From NCBI GenBank assembly GCA_029213195.1, contig JARGNI010000044.1, positions 1 to 48,043 on the forward strand: a stretch of 48,043 bases of DNA, read 5' to 3'. The position numbers and the translations under genes are program-made. Below are positions 26,654 through 35,399 of the stretch, piece after piece. The DNA comes from Verrucomicrobiales bacterium (GTDB lineage: Bacteria; Verrucomicrobiota; Verrucomicrobiia; Verrucomicrobiales; DEV007). Numbering within the stretch: position 1 is the stretch's first letter; every line of letters begins with the position of its first letter. Below the pieces are notes generated by a model. That model did no database searches. It saw only the letters and a list, made by a program, of their open reading frames with translations, and was not told the DNA's origin.

Positions 26654-27724
26654 TCCGGCAACCTCAGCCCCCTCGACGTGAAATCGCTGCGCGTGATCGA
26701 ATCGATCGTCGAGCCAATCGAGATGGGTCGTCGTGATCAGTTTCTGTGACGCCTCCGGCCACGCCGCCATCAGGGCATTGCGCCGAGCGGGGTCGAGTTC
26801 TCCGAATACATCATCGATCAACATCACAGGAGCTTCCTGTCGGATATCGAGAAAGAGACGGGTCTGACCGAGCTTGAGCGCCAGGGCGAGGGTTCGCTGC
26901 TGTCCCTCACTGGCGAACTGTGCTGCCGGCATCCCGTGAAGGAGCAAGGCAAGATCATCGCGGTGAGGACCGGCCACGGTCTGACGTCGTCGCGCTTCTT
27001 CGTCCCGACGTGCCGCCAAAGTCGCGGTGAGATCATCGCCTTCGCCAGAGGCACTCTCGTAGCGCACTTCCAACTCCTCATCGGATCCGCTGATCTGCCG
27101 CTGGGACTCGGCCGCAGCGGGCTGGAGTTGATCGATCAGTTCTCGTCTCCGAGCCGAAATGACCACTCCATGCTGATGCAGAATCTGCGTGTAGGCATCG
27201 ATTTGGTCCCACTTCGGGCTGGCATCGCGCTTCAGGAGAAAATTACGGGATCGCAGGGCTTTCTCGTAGGCTTTGAGCGCATCGCGATACCCCGGGAACA
27301 ACTGCGACGCCATGAAGTCGAGATAACGCCGTCGGCCATCGCCGCCCGCGCGCACCAGGGCGAGATCATCATTCGCCATCCAGACGACGAGGGCGCTATG
27401 ACGGAGATAGTCTCCCCCGCGTTTCTGGGGTTCGTCATCAACGAGGAGCCGACGACCGGACTTCCGATACTGAAACCGCAGCTGGGCGGGATCGTCACTC
27501 CGGAGTCGTCCTCCAATCGCAAACGCATCCTGGGAAAAACGAATGCAATCGGTGAGCTTGCTGGCGCGTGGACTTTGCAAACGCAGGAGCACACAGACGG
27601 CTTCGAGAATCGAGGTCTTGCCCTGGGCATTGTTCCCGTGAAACAGCGAGATCCCTCCCTCCAACTTCAGCTGCGTCGCTTCGAAGCAGCGGAAATTGTT
27701 GAGAGAAAGAGCATCGACCACCAT
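26645..27724 (-). CDS. recF: RecF recombination mediator ATPase
   Basis: The 359-residue SMC-like ABC ATPase helps load RecA at single-stranded gaps. It has Walker A GNNAQGKTS (residues 30-38), the ABC signature region SEGQQRTLALALKL and Walker B VMLIDDVFGELD. The N-terminal LNNFRCFE is typical. It is not beside dnaA, dnaN or gyrB, the usual recF neighbours, but lies tail-to-tail with alr (9-bp overlap). A sulfatase gene precedes it on the same strand at 105 bp. A purine-rich GGGGG stretch precedes its ATG and may serve as ribosome-binding site. Confidence 0.95.
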   Translation of the reverse strand: MVVDALSLNNFRCFEATQLKLEGGISLFHGNNAQGKTSILEAVCVLLRLQSPRASKLTDCIRFSQDAFAIGGRLRSDDPAQLRFQYRKSGRRLLVDDEPQKRGGDYLRHSALVVWMANDDLALVRAGGDGRRRYLDFMASQLFPGYRDALKAYEKALRSRNFLLKRDASPKWDQIDAYTQILHQHGVVISARRRELIDQLQPAAAESQRQISGSDEELEVRYESASGEGDDLTATLAARRDEEARRRQTVAGPHRDDLALLLHGMPAAQFASEGQQRTLALALKLGQTRLFLDIRQEAPVMLIDDVFGELDPARRNALMAAWPEASQKLITTTHLDWLDDRFDHAQRFHVEGAEVAGSA

Positions 27725-27772
27725 GGAACCCCCACTGAACAGGGTTTGGTCGCAGATTCAACAGGGATTGGG

Positions 27773-27808
27773 CCCGCACTCGGGTTTGAGCCCGCACTCG
27801 GGTTTGAG
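27773..27808. repeat. Two perfect tandem copies of an 18-bp unit
   Basis: The unit CCCGCACTCGGGTTTGAG occurs twice without mismatch (27773-27790 and 27791-27808). It sits in the gap between the sulfatase stop (27830) and the recF start (27724). No coding function is apparent. Confidence 0.9.
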
Positions 27809-27829
27809 TCTTTGCCGAAAGGTCGGCAC

Positions 27830-29266
27830 CTAAAACACGGGCTCGATCATCTGCTGATCGTAGACGCTCCAGGTCTTGATGAGCTCCTCCAGCTTTTCTG
27901 GCTCCGAATCGGCGAGGTCATTGGCTTCTCCGATATCATTCCCGAGATCGAAGAGCATCCAGGGGCCAGACTTGTTCCGACTACCGTCCCGCACCAGTTT
28001 CCAATCGCCTTTCCTCAGGGCGCCTTTTCCGCCTACCCGCCAGAAGAGAGATTCATGCGGGTCTCCCGCTTTCTCACCAGTCAGGTAGGGGATGAGATCT
28101 ACCCCGTCGGTCTGTCCGTCGACAGGCAGTCCGGCAAGGGCAAGACTGGTGGGGAAGAGATCCAAGGCCGTGACGGGCTTTTCATAGACCTGCCCCCCTT
28201 CCACCGCTCCCGGATACTGCAGGAGAAAGGGAACCCGAATCCCCCCTTCAAAGAGTCGCCCCTTCTCGCCCCGAAGCGGAAGGTTGCTGCTCGTCAACTC
28301 ACGGGTAGGACCTCCGTTGTCGCTGAAGAAAACGACCAGGGTGTTTTCCCAGAGCCCCTGCTCTTTCACGGCATCGAGGACTGCGCCGACTCCGTCATCC
28401 AATTGACCTAACATGGCCGCAAAAATTCGACGCTGAACATCTTCGATACCGACGTATTTCTCCATGTAGGCGTCGTCGCCCTGCAAGGGACTGTGCACGG
28501 CGTTGTAGGCGAGGTAGAGAAAGAAAGGACGCTCGTCTCCACAGCGCTCGATGAACTGCACCGCCTCCCGGGTGAAGGCATCGGTCAGGTTCTCCGGTTC
28601 CTCGATGGGCTGCCCGTTTCGGAAGATGGGATTGTCCGCATCGTAGTCGGGCTCGTTGTGTCCCATGTGGGTCGAGTAAATGAGCCGACCGTCTTCCGAA
28701 ATCCAGCGACCGCTTTCTCCTCCCGGCAACATCTTGCGTCGCAACCAGGTCGTCATGCCTTCGTAGGGCGCCGGACGAAAGTAGTGCCCTTCGTGGAGGA
28801 AACCGTAGAACTCGTCGAATCCTCGCCGGATGGGATTGTAGTGCGCGGTGCCCCCGAGATGCCATTTCCCGATCATGGCCGTGGTGTATCCGGCCCGATC
28901 GCGAAGGTGATCGGCAAGCGTCTTTTCGGGCTTGGGGAGCCCGGCATCGGGATCTTCATTCCGCGCCCCGATCGGATTGAACTCGAACCCGAAACGAGTC
29001 TGGTATTTCCCGGTGATCAAACCGGCTCGGGACGCCGCACAATAGGGGGCGGAAACATAGCCATCCGTCATTCGCACCCCATTCTTCGCGATGGAATCAA
29101 TGTGGGGAGTCGGGACGTCGGTCGACGGATCCTGGCAGCTCAGTTCTCCATACCCGAGATCATCGGCAATGATGAAAATCACATTAGGAGGACGCTCCTC
29201 GGAAAATCCTTTCTCCGAGACGAAGATCCCCAGCGCGAAAAACAAGGCAAACCATGAACGAATCAT
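27830..29266 (-). CDS. Secreted arylsulfatase-like S1 sulfatase (C-x-A-x-R type)
   Basis: The 478-residue product has a signal peptide (about residues 1-22). The metal site PNVIFIIADDLGYGE follows, then the formylglycine motif CAASR (C76), GKWHLGG and the second metal pair FFSDNGG. Position 3 of the maturation motif is Ala instead of Pro. Such C-x-A-x-R sulfatases occur in PVC and Bacteroidetes genomes and can be matured by the radical-SAM anSME. It lies outside the 72-bp repeats and so is probably native to the host chromosome. Its glycan substrate cannot be read from context. Confidence 0.92.
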   Translation of the reverse strand: MIRSWFALFFALGIFVSEKGFSEERPPNVIFIIADDLGYGELSCQDPSTDVPTPHIDSIAKNGVRMTDGYVSAPYCAASRAGLITGKYQTRFGFEFNPIGARNEDPDAGLPKPEKTLADHLRDRAGYTTAMIGKWHLGGTAHYNPIRRGFDEFYGFLHEGHYFRPAPYEGMTTWLRRKMLPGGESGRWISEDGRLIYSTHMGHNEPDYDADNPIFRNGQPIEEPENLTDAFTREAVQFIERCGDERPFFLYLAYNAVHSPLQGDDAYMEKYVGIEDVQRRIFAAMLGQLDDGVGAVLDAVKEQGLWENTLVVFFSDNGGPTRELTSSNLPLRGEKGRLFEGGIRVPFLLQYPGAVEGGQVYEKPVTALDLFPTSLALAGLPVDGQTDGVDLIPYLTGEKAGDPHESLFWRVGGKGALRKGDWKLVRDGSRNKSGPWMLFDLGNDIGEANDLADSEPEKLEELIKTWSVYDQQMIEPVF

Positions 29267-29379
29267 GAGTCACTGGTCGGTCGATTCAGGGGATGCGCAA
29301 CCGGCGCAATGGGGACGGATAGTGTGTCAGCTTCGAATCGCATTGCGCCAGGCGGAAAATCAAAACGTCGCGGCATCGT

Positions 29380-29399
29380 CGGCACTTTTGCAAGTGCCG
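29380..29399. repeat. 8-bp-stem hairpin, REP-like
   Basis: CGGCACTT (29380-29387) and AAGTGCCG (29392-29399) form a perfect stem with a TTGC tetraloop. It lies in the intergenic region between the divergent-side end of the CxxCH gene and the sulfatase start. No U-run follows, so it is more like a dispersed palindromic repeat than a terminator. From memory, similar hairpins are scattered in PVC genomes. Confidence 0.5.
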
Positions 29400-29496
29400 C
29401 TACTTTCAGGGTTCGTCGCGATCACGCGTGCGCGGGAGATGAATGCCGATCAGACCGTATGCATCGAGCAATAGGCCTGATGCACTGCTATTCTTT

Positions 29497-30804
29497 TCAG
29501 CCTCCCGAGTTCCAGCAGTCGGTGAGACGCGGCACGGTTTCGCGGACGATGGCGAGAATGTGCTCGCGCTCCGATTCGCTGAGATGGGCATAGTCCGGCC
29601 AGGCCACGGGATCGGTCAGGATCCCATGGAGTCGATCGAGGATGCGATCGCGGATCTCGTCGGGGAGCTGCTCGAAAGATTCCGAATAGATGAGGTGACT
29701 GCAACGGTATTTCATCAGTCGTCCGTAGAGTCGAAAGTCTCGCAGGGAACGCCCCTCGGAAGATTTGATCCGATTCCGGGCAAACGCTTCCTGGAAGGCG
29801 CTTCCCCCCTCGACTCCTCCAGGAAGTTCGATCTCATCGACATAGAGCATCTGCTTCAGGACTCGATCGGTGAGGTGGGAGAAAATTCGCTCACTCGTGT
29901 CGGAGAGCGGCGCATCGATCGGTTCGCCAAAGGCCTTCTGCATTTCGCGATGACGATGCAGGGTCGTCTGTGTCGTGAGATTGGCCTCGACCAGCACATT
30001 GTGCATTCCGACCTGGTGCTCGAGCATCATGAGGGCGACGATATCACTCTCGCCCCCCTGCAGATAGGGTTCGACATCGAACAGCGAATCAAGCTTCTCC
30101 AACGGACCATCGGCCAGCGGGTCGAGAGAAATCTCGACGGATCGTCGATCCCCGAGAGCGAGGCAGTTTCCCATGTGAGTTTCCTCCTCTACGGATCCAG
30201 TCACATACCATCCACCCCATCGCTCTTCGATGGGACTGTCCTGTCTCGTGTGAAAGGTCCCCGCTTGGAAAAGAGGTTGTCCCGTTCGCTCGGCAAAGAC
30301 CGATCGCACCATGAGGCCGGGCAGGTTCTGGTTCGAAGATCCAGCATGGCAATTGAGACAAGAACGCTCTCGCACCATCTCGGGCGGCTGGTTGGGTTCT
30401 CGAGAGGTCAGCTTGATGAGATGAAAGACCATCCCCAATTTGGGATCCATGCTCGCCACTTCGATTTCTCCCCCCTGGACCCATCCCAGGTAGACATCGT
30501 CGGAAAAGTAGATGGCCCTCGGGGTACGAGGAGAAATCCGGCTATTCTGGGCACTCGTCTTCGAGAAGACGAGGACCTGCGATTCCACCGGAACCTCGAG
30601 AAGTTCGAGAAGGTTATTCAGAATCTCGCGATCATCTCCTGTCGCAAGAGGTCCACCCGGTTCGGCGTTCTCAAGCAGGCGCGTCACCACGGTGTCGGGT
30701 TGGGTCTCGTGATAATGGATCGGCGCCCGCTCGTAAAGTGGCTCGAATGCTTCCACGGGCGGCATGAGCAAACTGAGAAAAGCGAAAAGAAAGAAAAGTC
30801 TCAT
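29497..30804 (-). CDS. Secreted protein with a single CxxCH haem-binding motif, function unknown
   Basis: The 435-residue product has a signal peptide (residues 1-19, MRLFFLF...PPVEA) and one c-type haem motif, CLNCH (C149, C152, H153). Around it are regions with no recognised catalytic pattern. The segment before the haem site mentions no second CxxCH, and a distal Met ligand cannot be assigned. Such mono-haem periplasmic proteins are frequent in PVC bacteria and are usually annotated as hypothetical. The ATG at 30804 is preferred to one at 30843 because it begins the signal peptide. The neighbours (sulfatase, DUF4126) do not explain its role. Electron transfer or a structural haem are both possible. 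Confidence 0.7.
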   Translation of the reverse strand: MRLFFLFAFLSLLMPPVEAFEPLYERAPIHYHETQPDTVVTRLLENAEPGGPLATGDDREILNNLLELLEVPVESQVLVFSKTSAQNSRISPRTPRAIYFSDDVYLGWVQGGEIEVASMDPKLGMVFHLIKLTSREPNQPPEMVRERSCLNCHAGSSNQNLPGLMVRSVFAERTGQPLFQAGTFHTRQDSPIEERWGGWYVTGSVEEETHMGNCLALGDRRSVEISLDPLADGPLEKLDSLFDVEPYLQGGESDIVALMMLEHQVGMHNVLVEANLTTQTTLHRHREMQKAFGEPIDAPLSDTSERIFSHLTDRVLKQMLYVDEIELPGGVEGGSAFQEAFARNRIKSSEGRSLRDFRLYGRLMKYRCSHLIYSESFEQLPDEIRDRILDRLHGILTDPVAWPDYAHLSESEREHILAIVRETVPRLTDCWNSGG

Positions 30805-30997
30805 GATGGTTTCAAGAGGCTCAGAATGAGCAAGTTGGGACAATACTCCAATCTACACCTTGCACCCGATCCTCCTGCATTCCGCGCATTTCTTGTGAAA
30901 TTCTGCCTGTGATTACAATCCGCACGCCCGTTTGTAATAGGTGGATTGCACTCGAAATGGTTTCCTGTTGCCGTCCTCTTTTTGACCCTCTTTAGCT

Positions 30998-32050
30998 ATG
31001 GAAGTTCTCGAAACACTCGCCGTCGCCCTCGGATTCGCCACTCTTGCGGGTCTGAATCTCTACCTCGTCGTCCTCGTCACCGGCCTGGCCATCAACCAGG
31101 GCTGGGTCGATGTCTCGTCGACGTATCCCGAACTCATGGTCATCGGCGATCCCGCCGTGGTCACCGCTGCGGGGATCTTTTTCTGCCTGGAATTCTTTTC
31201 CGACAAAGTCCCCTGGGTCGACTCTCTCTGGGACTCGGTCCATACCCTGATCCGACCGGTCGGGGGTTCACTCCTCGCCATCCAGACACTCGGGCCGACC
31301 GAGCCGGCCTTTGAAGTCATCATCGCTCTGCTCGCCGGAGGAACCACGATGCTCGCCCACGGATTCAAGAGCGGAACTCGTCTCGCGATCAATGCCTCTC
31401 CCGAACCGGTTTCGAATATCGCCGCGAGCGTCACGGAAGACATCGCGGTGCTGGGAGGGCTCGCCTTGATGAGTGTGAACCCGATTCTCGCCGCGGTCTT
31501 CTTCCTCACCTTCCTCGCGATCAGCGCCTACCTTACCCCGAAGCTGTTCCGCCGCATGAAAGGATTCTTCTGGCTCGTCGCGAACAAGTTTGTCTCCTTT
31601 TTCTCGAAGCCCGATGAAGAGCGACTGCTCCACGGGGGCCTGACCTCGAGCGAGAACCAGAAACTCGGCAAGCTCCTCGGGAGAAAACCGGAACCGCTCT
31701 GGTCCGCCCGAGTTCTCGTGGGACGCTGCAAGAAATTCCCCCAGTTTACTCCCGCGACCTTCGGTCGACTGATCACCGAGGAACACGATCTCGGAAGCCT
31801 TCACTTCGTCGGGAAACGCTTTTGGAAGCTCTACCACACCGAGCTCGTCCTCGACGGTCTCGAGATCACGCACGAGCACCGGTTCTTCAGCGAGGATGTA
31901 GTCCTCTACGATCTCGCCGGAAACCGCAAGCTCGTCCTCAAACTTCCTGCCGGTCATCGCGCCATGGCAACCCGAGTCGTCGAAAGCCTCATCGCAAGTC
32001 GCGACCGCGGCATCACGACAATGCCGAGCGATCGCCTCATGATGGCGTAG
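30998..32050 (+). CDS. DUF4126-domain membrane protein
   Basis: The 350-residue product has about six hydrophobic segments in its first 190 residues, containing ATLAGLNLYLVVLVTGLA and GTTMLAHGFKSGTRLAINASPEP. This is the pattern of DUF4126. The remaining 150 residues are soluble and may be cytoplasmic; they are not recognised. No biochemical role is known for the family. It stands alone between the divergent CxxCH gene and the convergent lysA. No Shine-Dalgarno sequence precedes its ATG. Confidence 0.8.
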   Translation: MEVLETLAVALGFATLAGLNLYLVVLVTGLAINQGWVDVSSTYPELMVIGDPAVVTAAGIFFCLEFFSDKVPWVDSLWDSVHTLIRPVGGSLLAIQTLGPTEPAFEVIIALLAGGTTMLAHGFKSGTRLAINASPEPVSNIAASVTEDIAVLGGLALMSVNPILAAVFFLTFLAISAYLTPKLFRRMKGFFWLVANKFVSFFSKPDEERLLHGGLTSSENQKLGKLLGRKPEPLWSARVLVGRCKKFPQFTPATFGRLITEEHDLGSLHFVGKRFWKLYHTELVLDGLEITHEHRFFSEDVVLYDLAGNRKLVLKLPAGHRAMATRVVESLIASRDRGITTMPSDRLMMA

Positions 32051-32136
32051 GTTCGGGTGGCTCACGCCTTTTCGAGAAGGAGGGACATCGTCCTCGATGT
32101 CCGCCTCGGAGGGTGTTCGAACGGGGCAGACCGAAC

Positions 32137-32156
32137 GGACCGCGGGGACGCGGTCC
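32137..32156. repeat. GC-rich hairpin between the DUF4126 gene and lysA
   Basis: GGACCGC (32137-32143) pairs with GCGGTCC (32150-32156) across a GGGGAC loop. The site is between two convergent genes, where a bidirectional terminator would be useful, but no T-run follows. The wider motif resembles dispersed GC-rich palindromes I recall from Verrucomicrobiota genomes. Confidence 0.5.
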
Positions 32157-32234
32157 CTCCATGTGAAACCGTTGCATCTTCCGATGGCCGCGAAGGGATG
32201 GTGGGGTTTCGAACGACGAAGTTCGATCTCCGCT

Positions 32235-33533
32235 TCACTCCGCTCTGGCCGGAATGGATTCTCCCTGGATCAGATCGTCGAAGGACTGGCGCGCGCGGAT
32301 GACGTGGGCGGTGTCGCCGTCGACGAGAATCTCGGCGGGCATGGGACGCGAGTTGTAGTTCGACGCCATCACGAAACCGTAGGCACCGGCACTCAGCAAC
32401 GCGATCCGATCCCCTTCCTCCAGCGGAGGCAGGGCTCGATTCTGCGCGAAGAAGTCTCCGCTCTCACAAACGGGCCCGACGATGTCGACCTCTTCGGTTT
32501 CGTCCGAAGTGGGCTCCTTCAACGGAGCGATGTCGTGATGTCCCTCGTAGAGAGCCGGACGGATCAGGTCATTCATAGCCGCGTCGATGATCTGGAAGGT
32601 CTTGGCCGAACCCCGCTTTTCATAAAGCACCTCGGTGATGAGGACTCCGGCGTTTCCGACCATGAAGCGACCCGGCTCAAGGATAATTTTCAACCCGAGT
32701 GGCTTGAGCAGAGGCACGAGCTGGGAGGCATACTCCTCGATCGTGAGCGGCTTCTCCTCTTTCTCGCCCCACCAGTGATCCTGGCCACTCGCAAGCGTGT
32801 CCTCGTAGACAATTCCGATTCCTCCGCCGATGCTGAAGAACTCGATCTCGTATTTCTCTTTCAGTTCCTGGACCAGCGGGGCGACCTTCTCGACGGCCTC
32901 GACAAAGGGATTCACGGAAGTGAGCTGAGATCCGATGTGCATCTGCAGTCCACGGATCTTGATATTCGGCAGAGCCGCGGCTCTTTCATAGGCCTCTCGG
33001 ATCACCGAGAAATCGATCCCGAACTTGTTCTCGCTCTTGCCGGTAGAAATGTACTTATGCGTCTTCGCATCAACATTGGGATTCACCCGAAGCGCGATCG
33101 GCGCGACTTTCCCCATTTCGCTGGCGACCTTGCTGATGAACGCGACCTCGGCCTCGCTCTCGGCATTGAAAGAATAGATGCCCTTCTCGAGACCCAACTC
33201 GATTTCGGCACGAGTCTTCCCGACACCGGCGAAAGTGCACTTGCCAGGATCGCCGCCCGCTTTCTCGATGCGAAACAACTCGCCCCCGGAGACGATATCG
33301 AACCCAGCACCTTCCCTGGCGAGGAGATTGAGAACAGCCAGGTTCGAGTTGGCCTTGGTCGCATAGCAGATCTGGCAATCCAACTCGCTCATCCCTGCCG
33401 AAAGACGACGGTAGTGATCGAGGATGGTGGCCTGGCTGTAGACATAGAGAGGTGTGCCGTGCTCATTGGCCAGCACATCCAGATTGACGCCCTCACAATG
33501 CAGAGAGCCGTTCTCGTAGTGAAACGAATGCAT
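32235..33533 (-). CDS. lysA: Diaminopimelate decarboxylase
   Basis: The 432-residue PLP enzyme (fold III) converts meso-diaminopimelate to L-lysine, the last step of lysine synthesis. K60 in CYATKANSN binds PLP. HIGSQ, FFSIGGGIG, EPGRFMV and the catalytic CESGD motif are all present. Length is normal. The protein starts within one codon of its conserved N-terminal region, so the ATG at 33533 is secure. It converges on the DUF4126 gene. With alr nearby, two genes handling peptidoglycan and lysine precursors lie within 8 kb, but they are not in one operon. Confidence 0.97.
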   Translation of the reverse strand: MHSFHYENGSLHCEGVNLDVLANEHGTPLYVYSQATILDHYRRLSAGMSELDCQICYATKANSNLAVLNLLAREGAGFDIVSGGELFRIEKAGGDPGKCTFAGVGKTRAEIELGLEKGIYSFNAESEAEVAFISKVASEMGKVAPIALRVNPNVDAKTHKYISTGKSENKFGIDFSVIREAYERAAALPNIKIRGLQMHIGSQLTSVNPFVEAVEKVAPLVQELKEKYEIEFFSIGGGIGIVYEDTLASGQDHWWGEKEEKPLTIEEYASQLVPLLKPLGLKIILEPGRFMVGNAGVLITEVLYEKRGSAKTFQIIDAAMNDLIRPALYEGHHDIAPLKEPTSDETEEVDIVGPVCESGDFFAQNRALPPLEEGDRIALLSAGAYGFVMASNYNSRPMPAEILVDGDTAHVIRARQSFDDLIQGESIPARAE

Positions 33534-33751
33534 GGCGGCGAAGATAGACGGGAAAAGGCGGCTGGCAAGGGCAGCACTTCGCTCTTCTCCTTGTCCTTTT
33601 CCTACTCTTTTTCCTTTTCCCGAGAACGACCCCCGACTTCTGCCACAAATCCGGTTCGGAAACTTCGCTTCTTGAGAAAAAGAAAAGGAGCAAGATCAGG
33701 AAAAAGAGGGCGGGTAAGAAACCGCAATGCCAACTCGCTCTCACTCCACGG

Positions 33752-35194
33752 CTACTCTCCCTTCTTCAGCTCGATCATCGCTTTTCCAAGCGCTTCCCCG
33801 ACCAACATGTAGGTCTCGGCGTTCTGGTTGTAGTGGAAGCCCTGGTTCCTGGGCGACTTGTCGGCCTCTCGCCAGAAGTCACGCGTCTCCACCGTTTTCA
33901 CATTGCCTTTGAACTCGGGATATTTTCCCGCCTCTCCGCTGACCGCAAGTTGAGCCTTGGCAACGGTGAGCGCATTACCTTCCATCTCCCACCCCCCAAA
34001 TCCGATCGTCGCCACGGTGAAGGGAGCCCCTGGGGCATCGAATTCCTTTCGGAGAGTCTTGATGAGGTGAACGAGATTTTTCTCATACCGAGCCGCGTGC
34101 ACTTCATTTCCCTGGTCCTTGTGGCCCTGCCACCAGGCGAATCCTGCGATCTCGTATCCCCGATCCTTCCAGTCCGGGAACTTGGTTCCGAAGTTCTCGA
34201 GCACCTCCCTGGCCGCCCCGAAACAGTCGTCGTATTGCTTCCCGGCATACCAGTTGATTGGTTCCGGTTCGCTTCCTTTCTCCCAGGTAGCAGGAGAGTC
34301 CTGGTAGCCGGCGTAGACGATTCCGTCCTTTTCAAATCGCTCCGATCCGGGAGGAAGAAAGTCCCAGGCCAGCGAGCGATTTCCCTGGGAAGCCTTGAGC
34401 ACGAGGACGGGTGCATCATGATAATCACCGAGCAGGTTTCCGAATCCAAGCTCCGGCCCGATGCTGTTGTTCCCCGCCCCACAACCGACACTGAGCCACT
34501 TGTCGGCGGTCGCGGTGACGACTCCCTTGTAATAGACGTCATCCCTTTCGACCCAGCGGCCTTCCTCGTCGATGAGATAGGGAAACTTCCCGTCCTCCCG
34601 AACGACGGTGGACAAGGTGCCCGGGATATCGAGTCGAGCGATCCAGCCGAGACCATTCGCCTGATCCGTGAGATAGACGATGCGAAAGGGAACTTTCTCT
34701 CCGGCGGTCAGTTGGATGGGATGATGTTTGGATTCTTTGCCTGGTTCCTTCCGGTGCACTTCCTTCCCATCGATTTCCATGATGTTGTGGGTCGAGCCTC
34801 CATACCCGGGACGTAGTTCATACACCCCCGTCGTCTTGATCTGGATCATCCCGCGCACGACATGCGTTCCTCCCCCAGGAAAGGGAGTGGGGGTTGTTCC
34901 ACCAAATTTATCCAGCCGGAGCGTCGTGATCGGCTCCATGGCATCGTAGTCCGCCTCCGCATCATAGGCGCCCTCATAAACCGAGACCACGGGATCGATG
35001 AACTCGCTCCCCCACCGGCTTCCTCCTCCGGTGACCTGGCCGATTCCGACCATATTGGATTGTCCCGCGAGAATGTAGACCTGGACCGGCTTCGCTTCTC
35101 CCGCAGAGTGCCCCGGGGCCAGACTCGCAAACAACAGGAAAGGAATGAACAGGGACAGAAAATGGTGACGGGACAAGACCAGGAAACTCTTCAT
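33752..35194 (-). CDS. Secreted SGNH carbohydrate esterase (sialate O-acetylesterase-like, SASA domain)
   Basis: The 480-residue product has a signal peptide and then the SASA block VYILAGQSNMVG with nucleophile S46. The catalytic His is near 454 in NQGFHYNQNAETY. The family removes O-acetyl groups from sialic acids or, in CE6-like members, from xylan. Between these parts is an extra domain (about residues 85-190) with a PA14-like character (FRIVYLTDQANGLGWIARL), possibly for carbohydrate binding. The ATG at 35194 is preferred to the one at 35200 because AGGA lies 8 bp upstream of it. It is divergent from the receptor kinase gene. Whether it serves the xylan locus 19 kb away is not known. Confidence 0.85.
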   Translation of the reverse strand: MKSFLVLSRHHFLSLFIPFLLFASLAPGHSAGEAKPVQVYILAGQSNMVGIGQVTGGGSRWGSEFIDPVVSVYEGAYDAEADYDAMEPITTLRLDKFGGTTPTPFPGGGTHVVRGMIQIKTTGVYELRPGYGGSTHNIMEIDGKEVHRKEPGKESKHHPIQLTAGEKVPFRIVYLTDQANGLGWIARLDIPGTLSTVVREDGKFPYLIDEEGRWVERDDVYYKGVVTATADKWLSVGCGAGNNSIGPELGFGNLLGDYHDAPVLVLKASQGNRSLAWDFLPPGSERFEKDGIVYAGYQDSPATWEKGSEPEPINWYAGKQYDDCFGAAREVLENFGTKFPDWKDRGYEIAGFAWWQGHKDQGNEVHAARYEKNLVHLIKTLRKEFDAPGAPFTVATIGFGGWEMEGNALTVAKAQLAVSGEAGKYPEFKGNVKTVETRDFWREADKSPRNQGFHYNQNAETYMLVGEALGKAMIELKKGE

Positions 35195-35399
35195 GGTCAT
35201 GTTCCTAGCAAAAATGGAGCCTTCGAGAAACAGGATCTTCCCCTCACCAAGAACGGATTCAGGGACCCTGTCCGAGACATGGCCCGGGAAGCACCCCGCC
35301 CATGTCGCAAACGCGGCCCCTTTTGAACAATCCTGCTCCCATTTCTCCTCGCAGAAAGAAGTTTCTTCACCTGTGTTTTCTGATAGGATTTTTCGATCT

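Noticed and set aside
29443-30912. A 489-codon open frame on the plus strand.
   Set aside because: Antisense to the CxxCH protein gene, which has a signal peptide and a haem motif; the plus frame has neither.
33560-33710. Pyrimidine-rich then purine-rich tract with a 10-bp inverted match (33605-33614 and 33699-33708).
   Set aside because: Low-complexity sequence between lysA and the esterase; the match has an 84-bp loop and is likely by composition.
32097-33812. A 571-codon open frame on the plus strand.
   Set aside because: Antisense to lysA, whose identity is certain, and without domain features.
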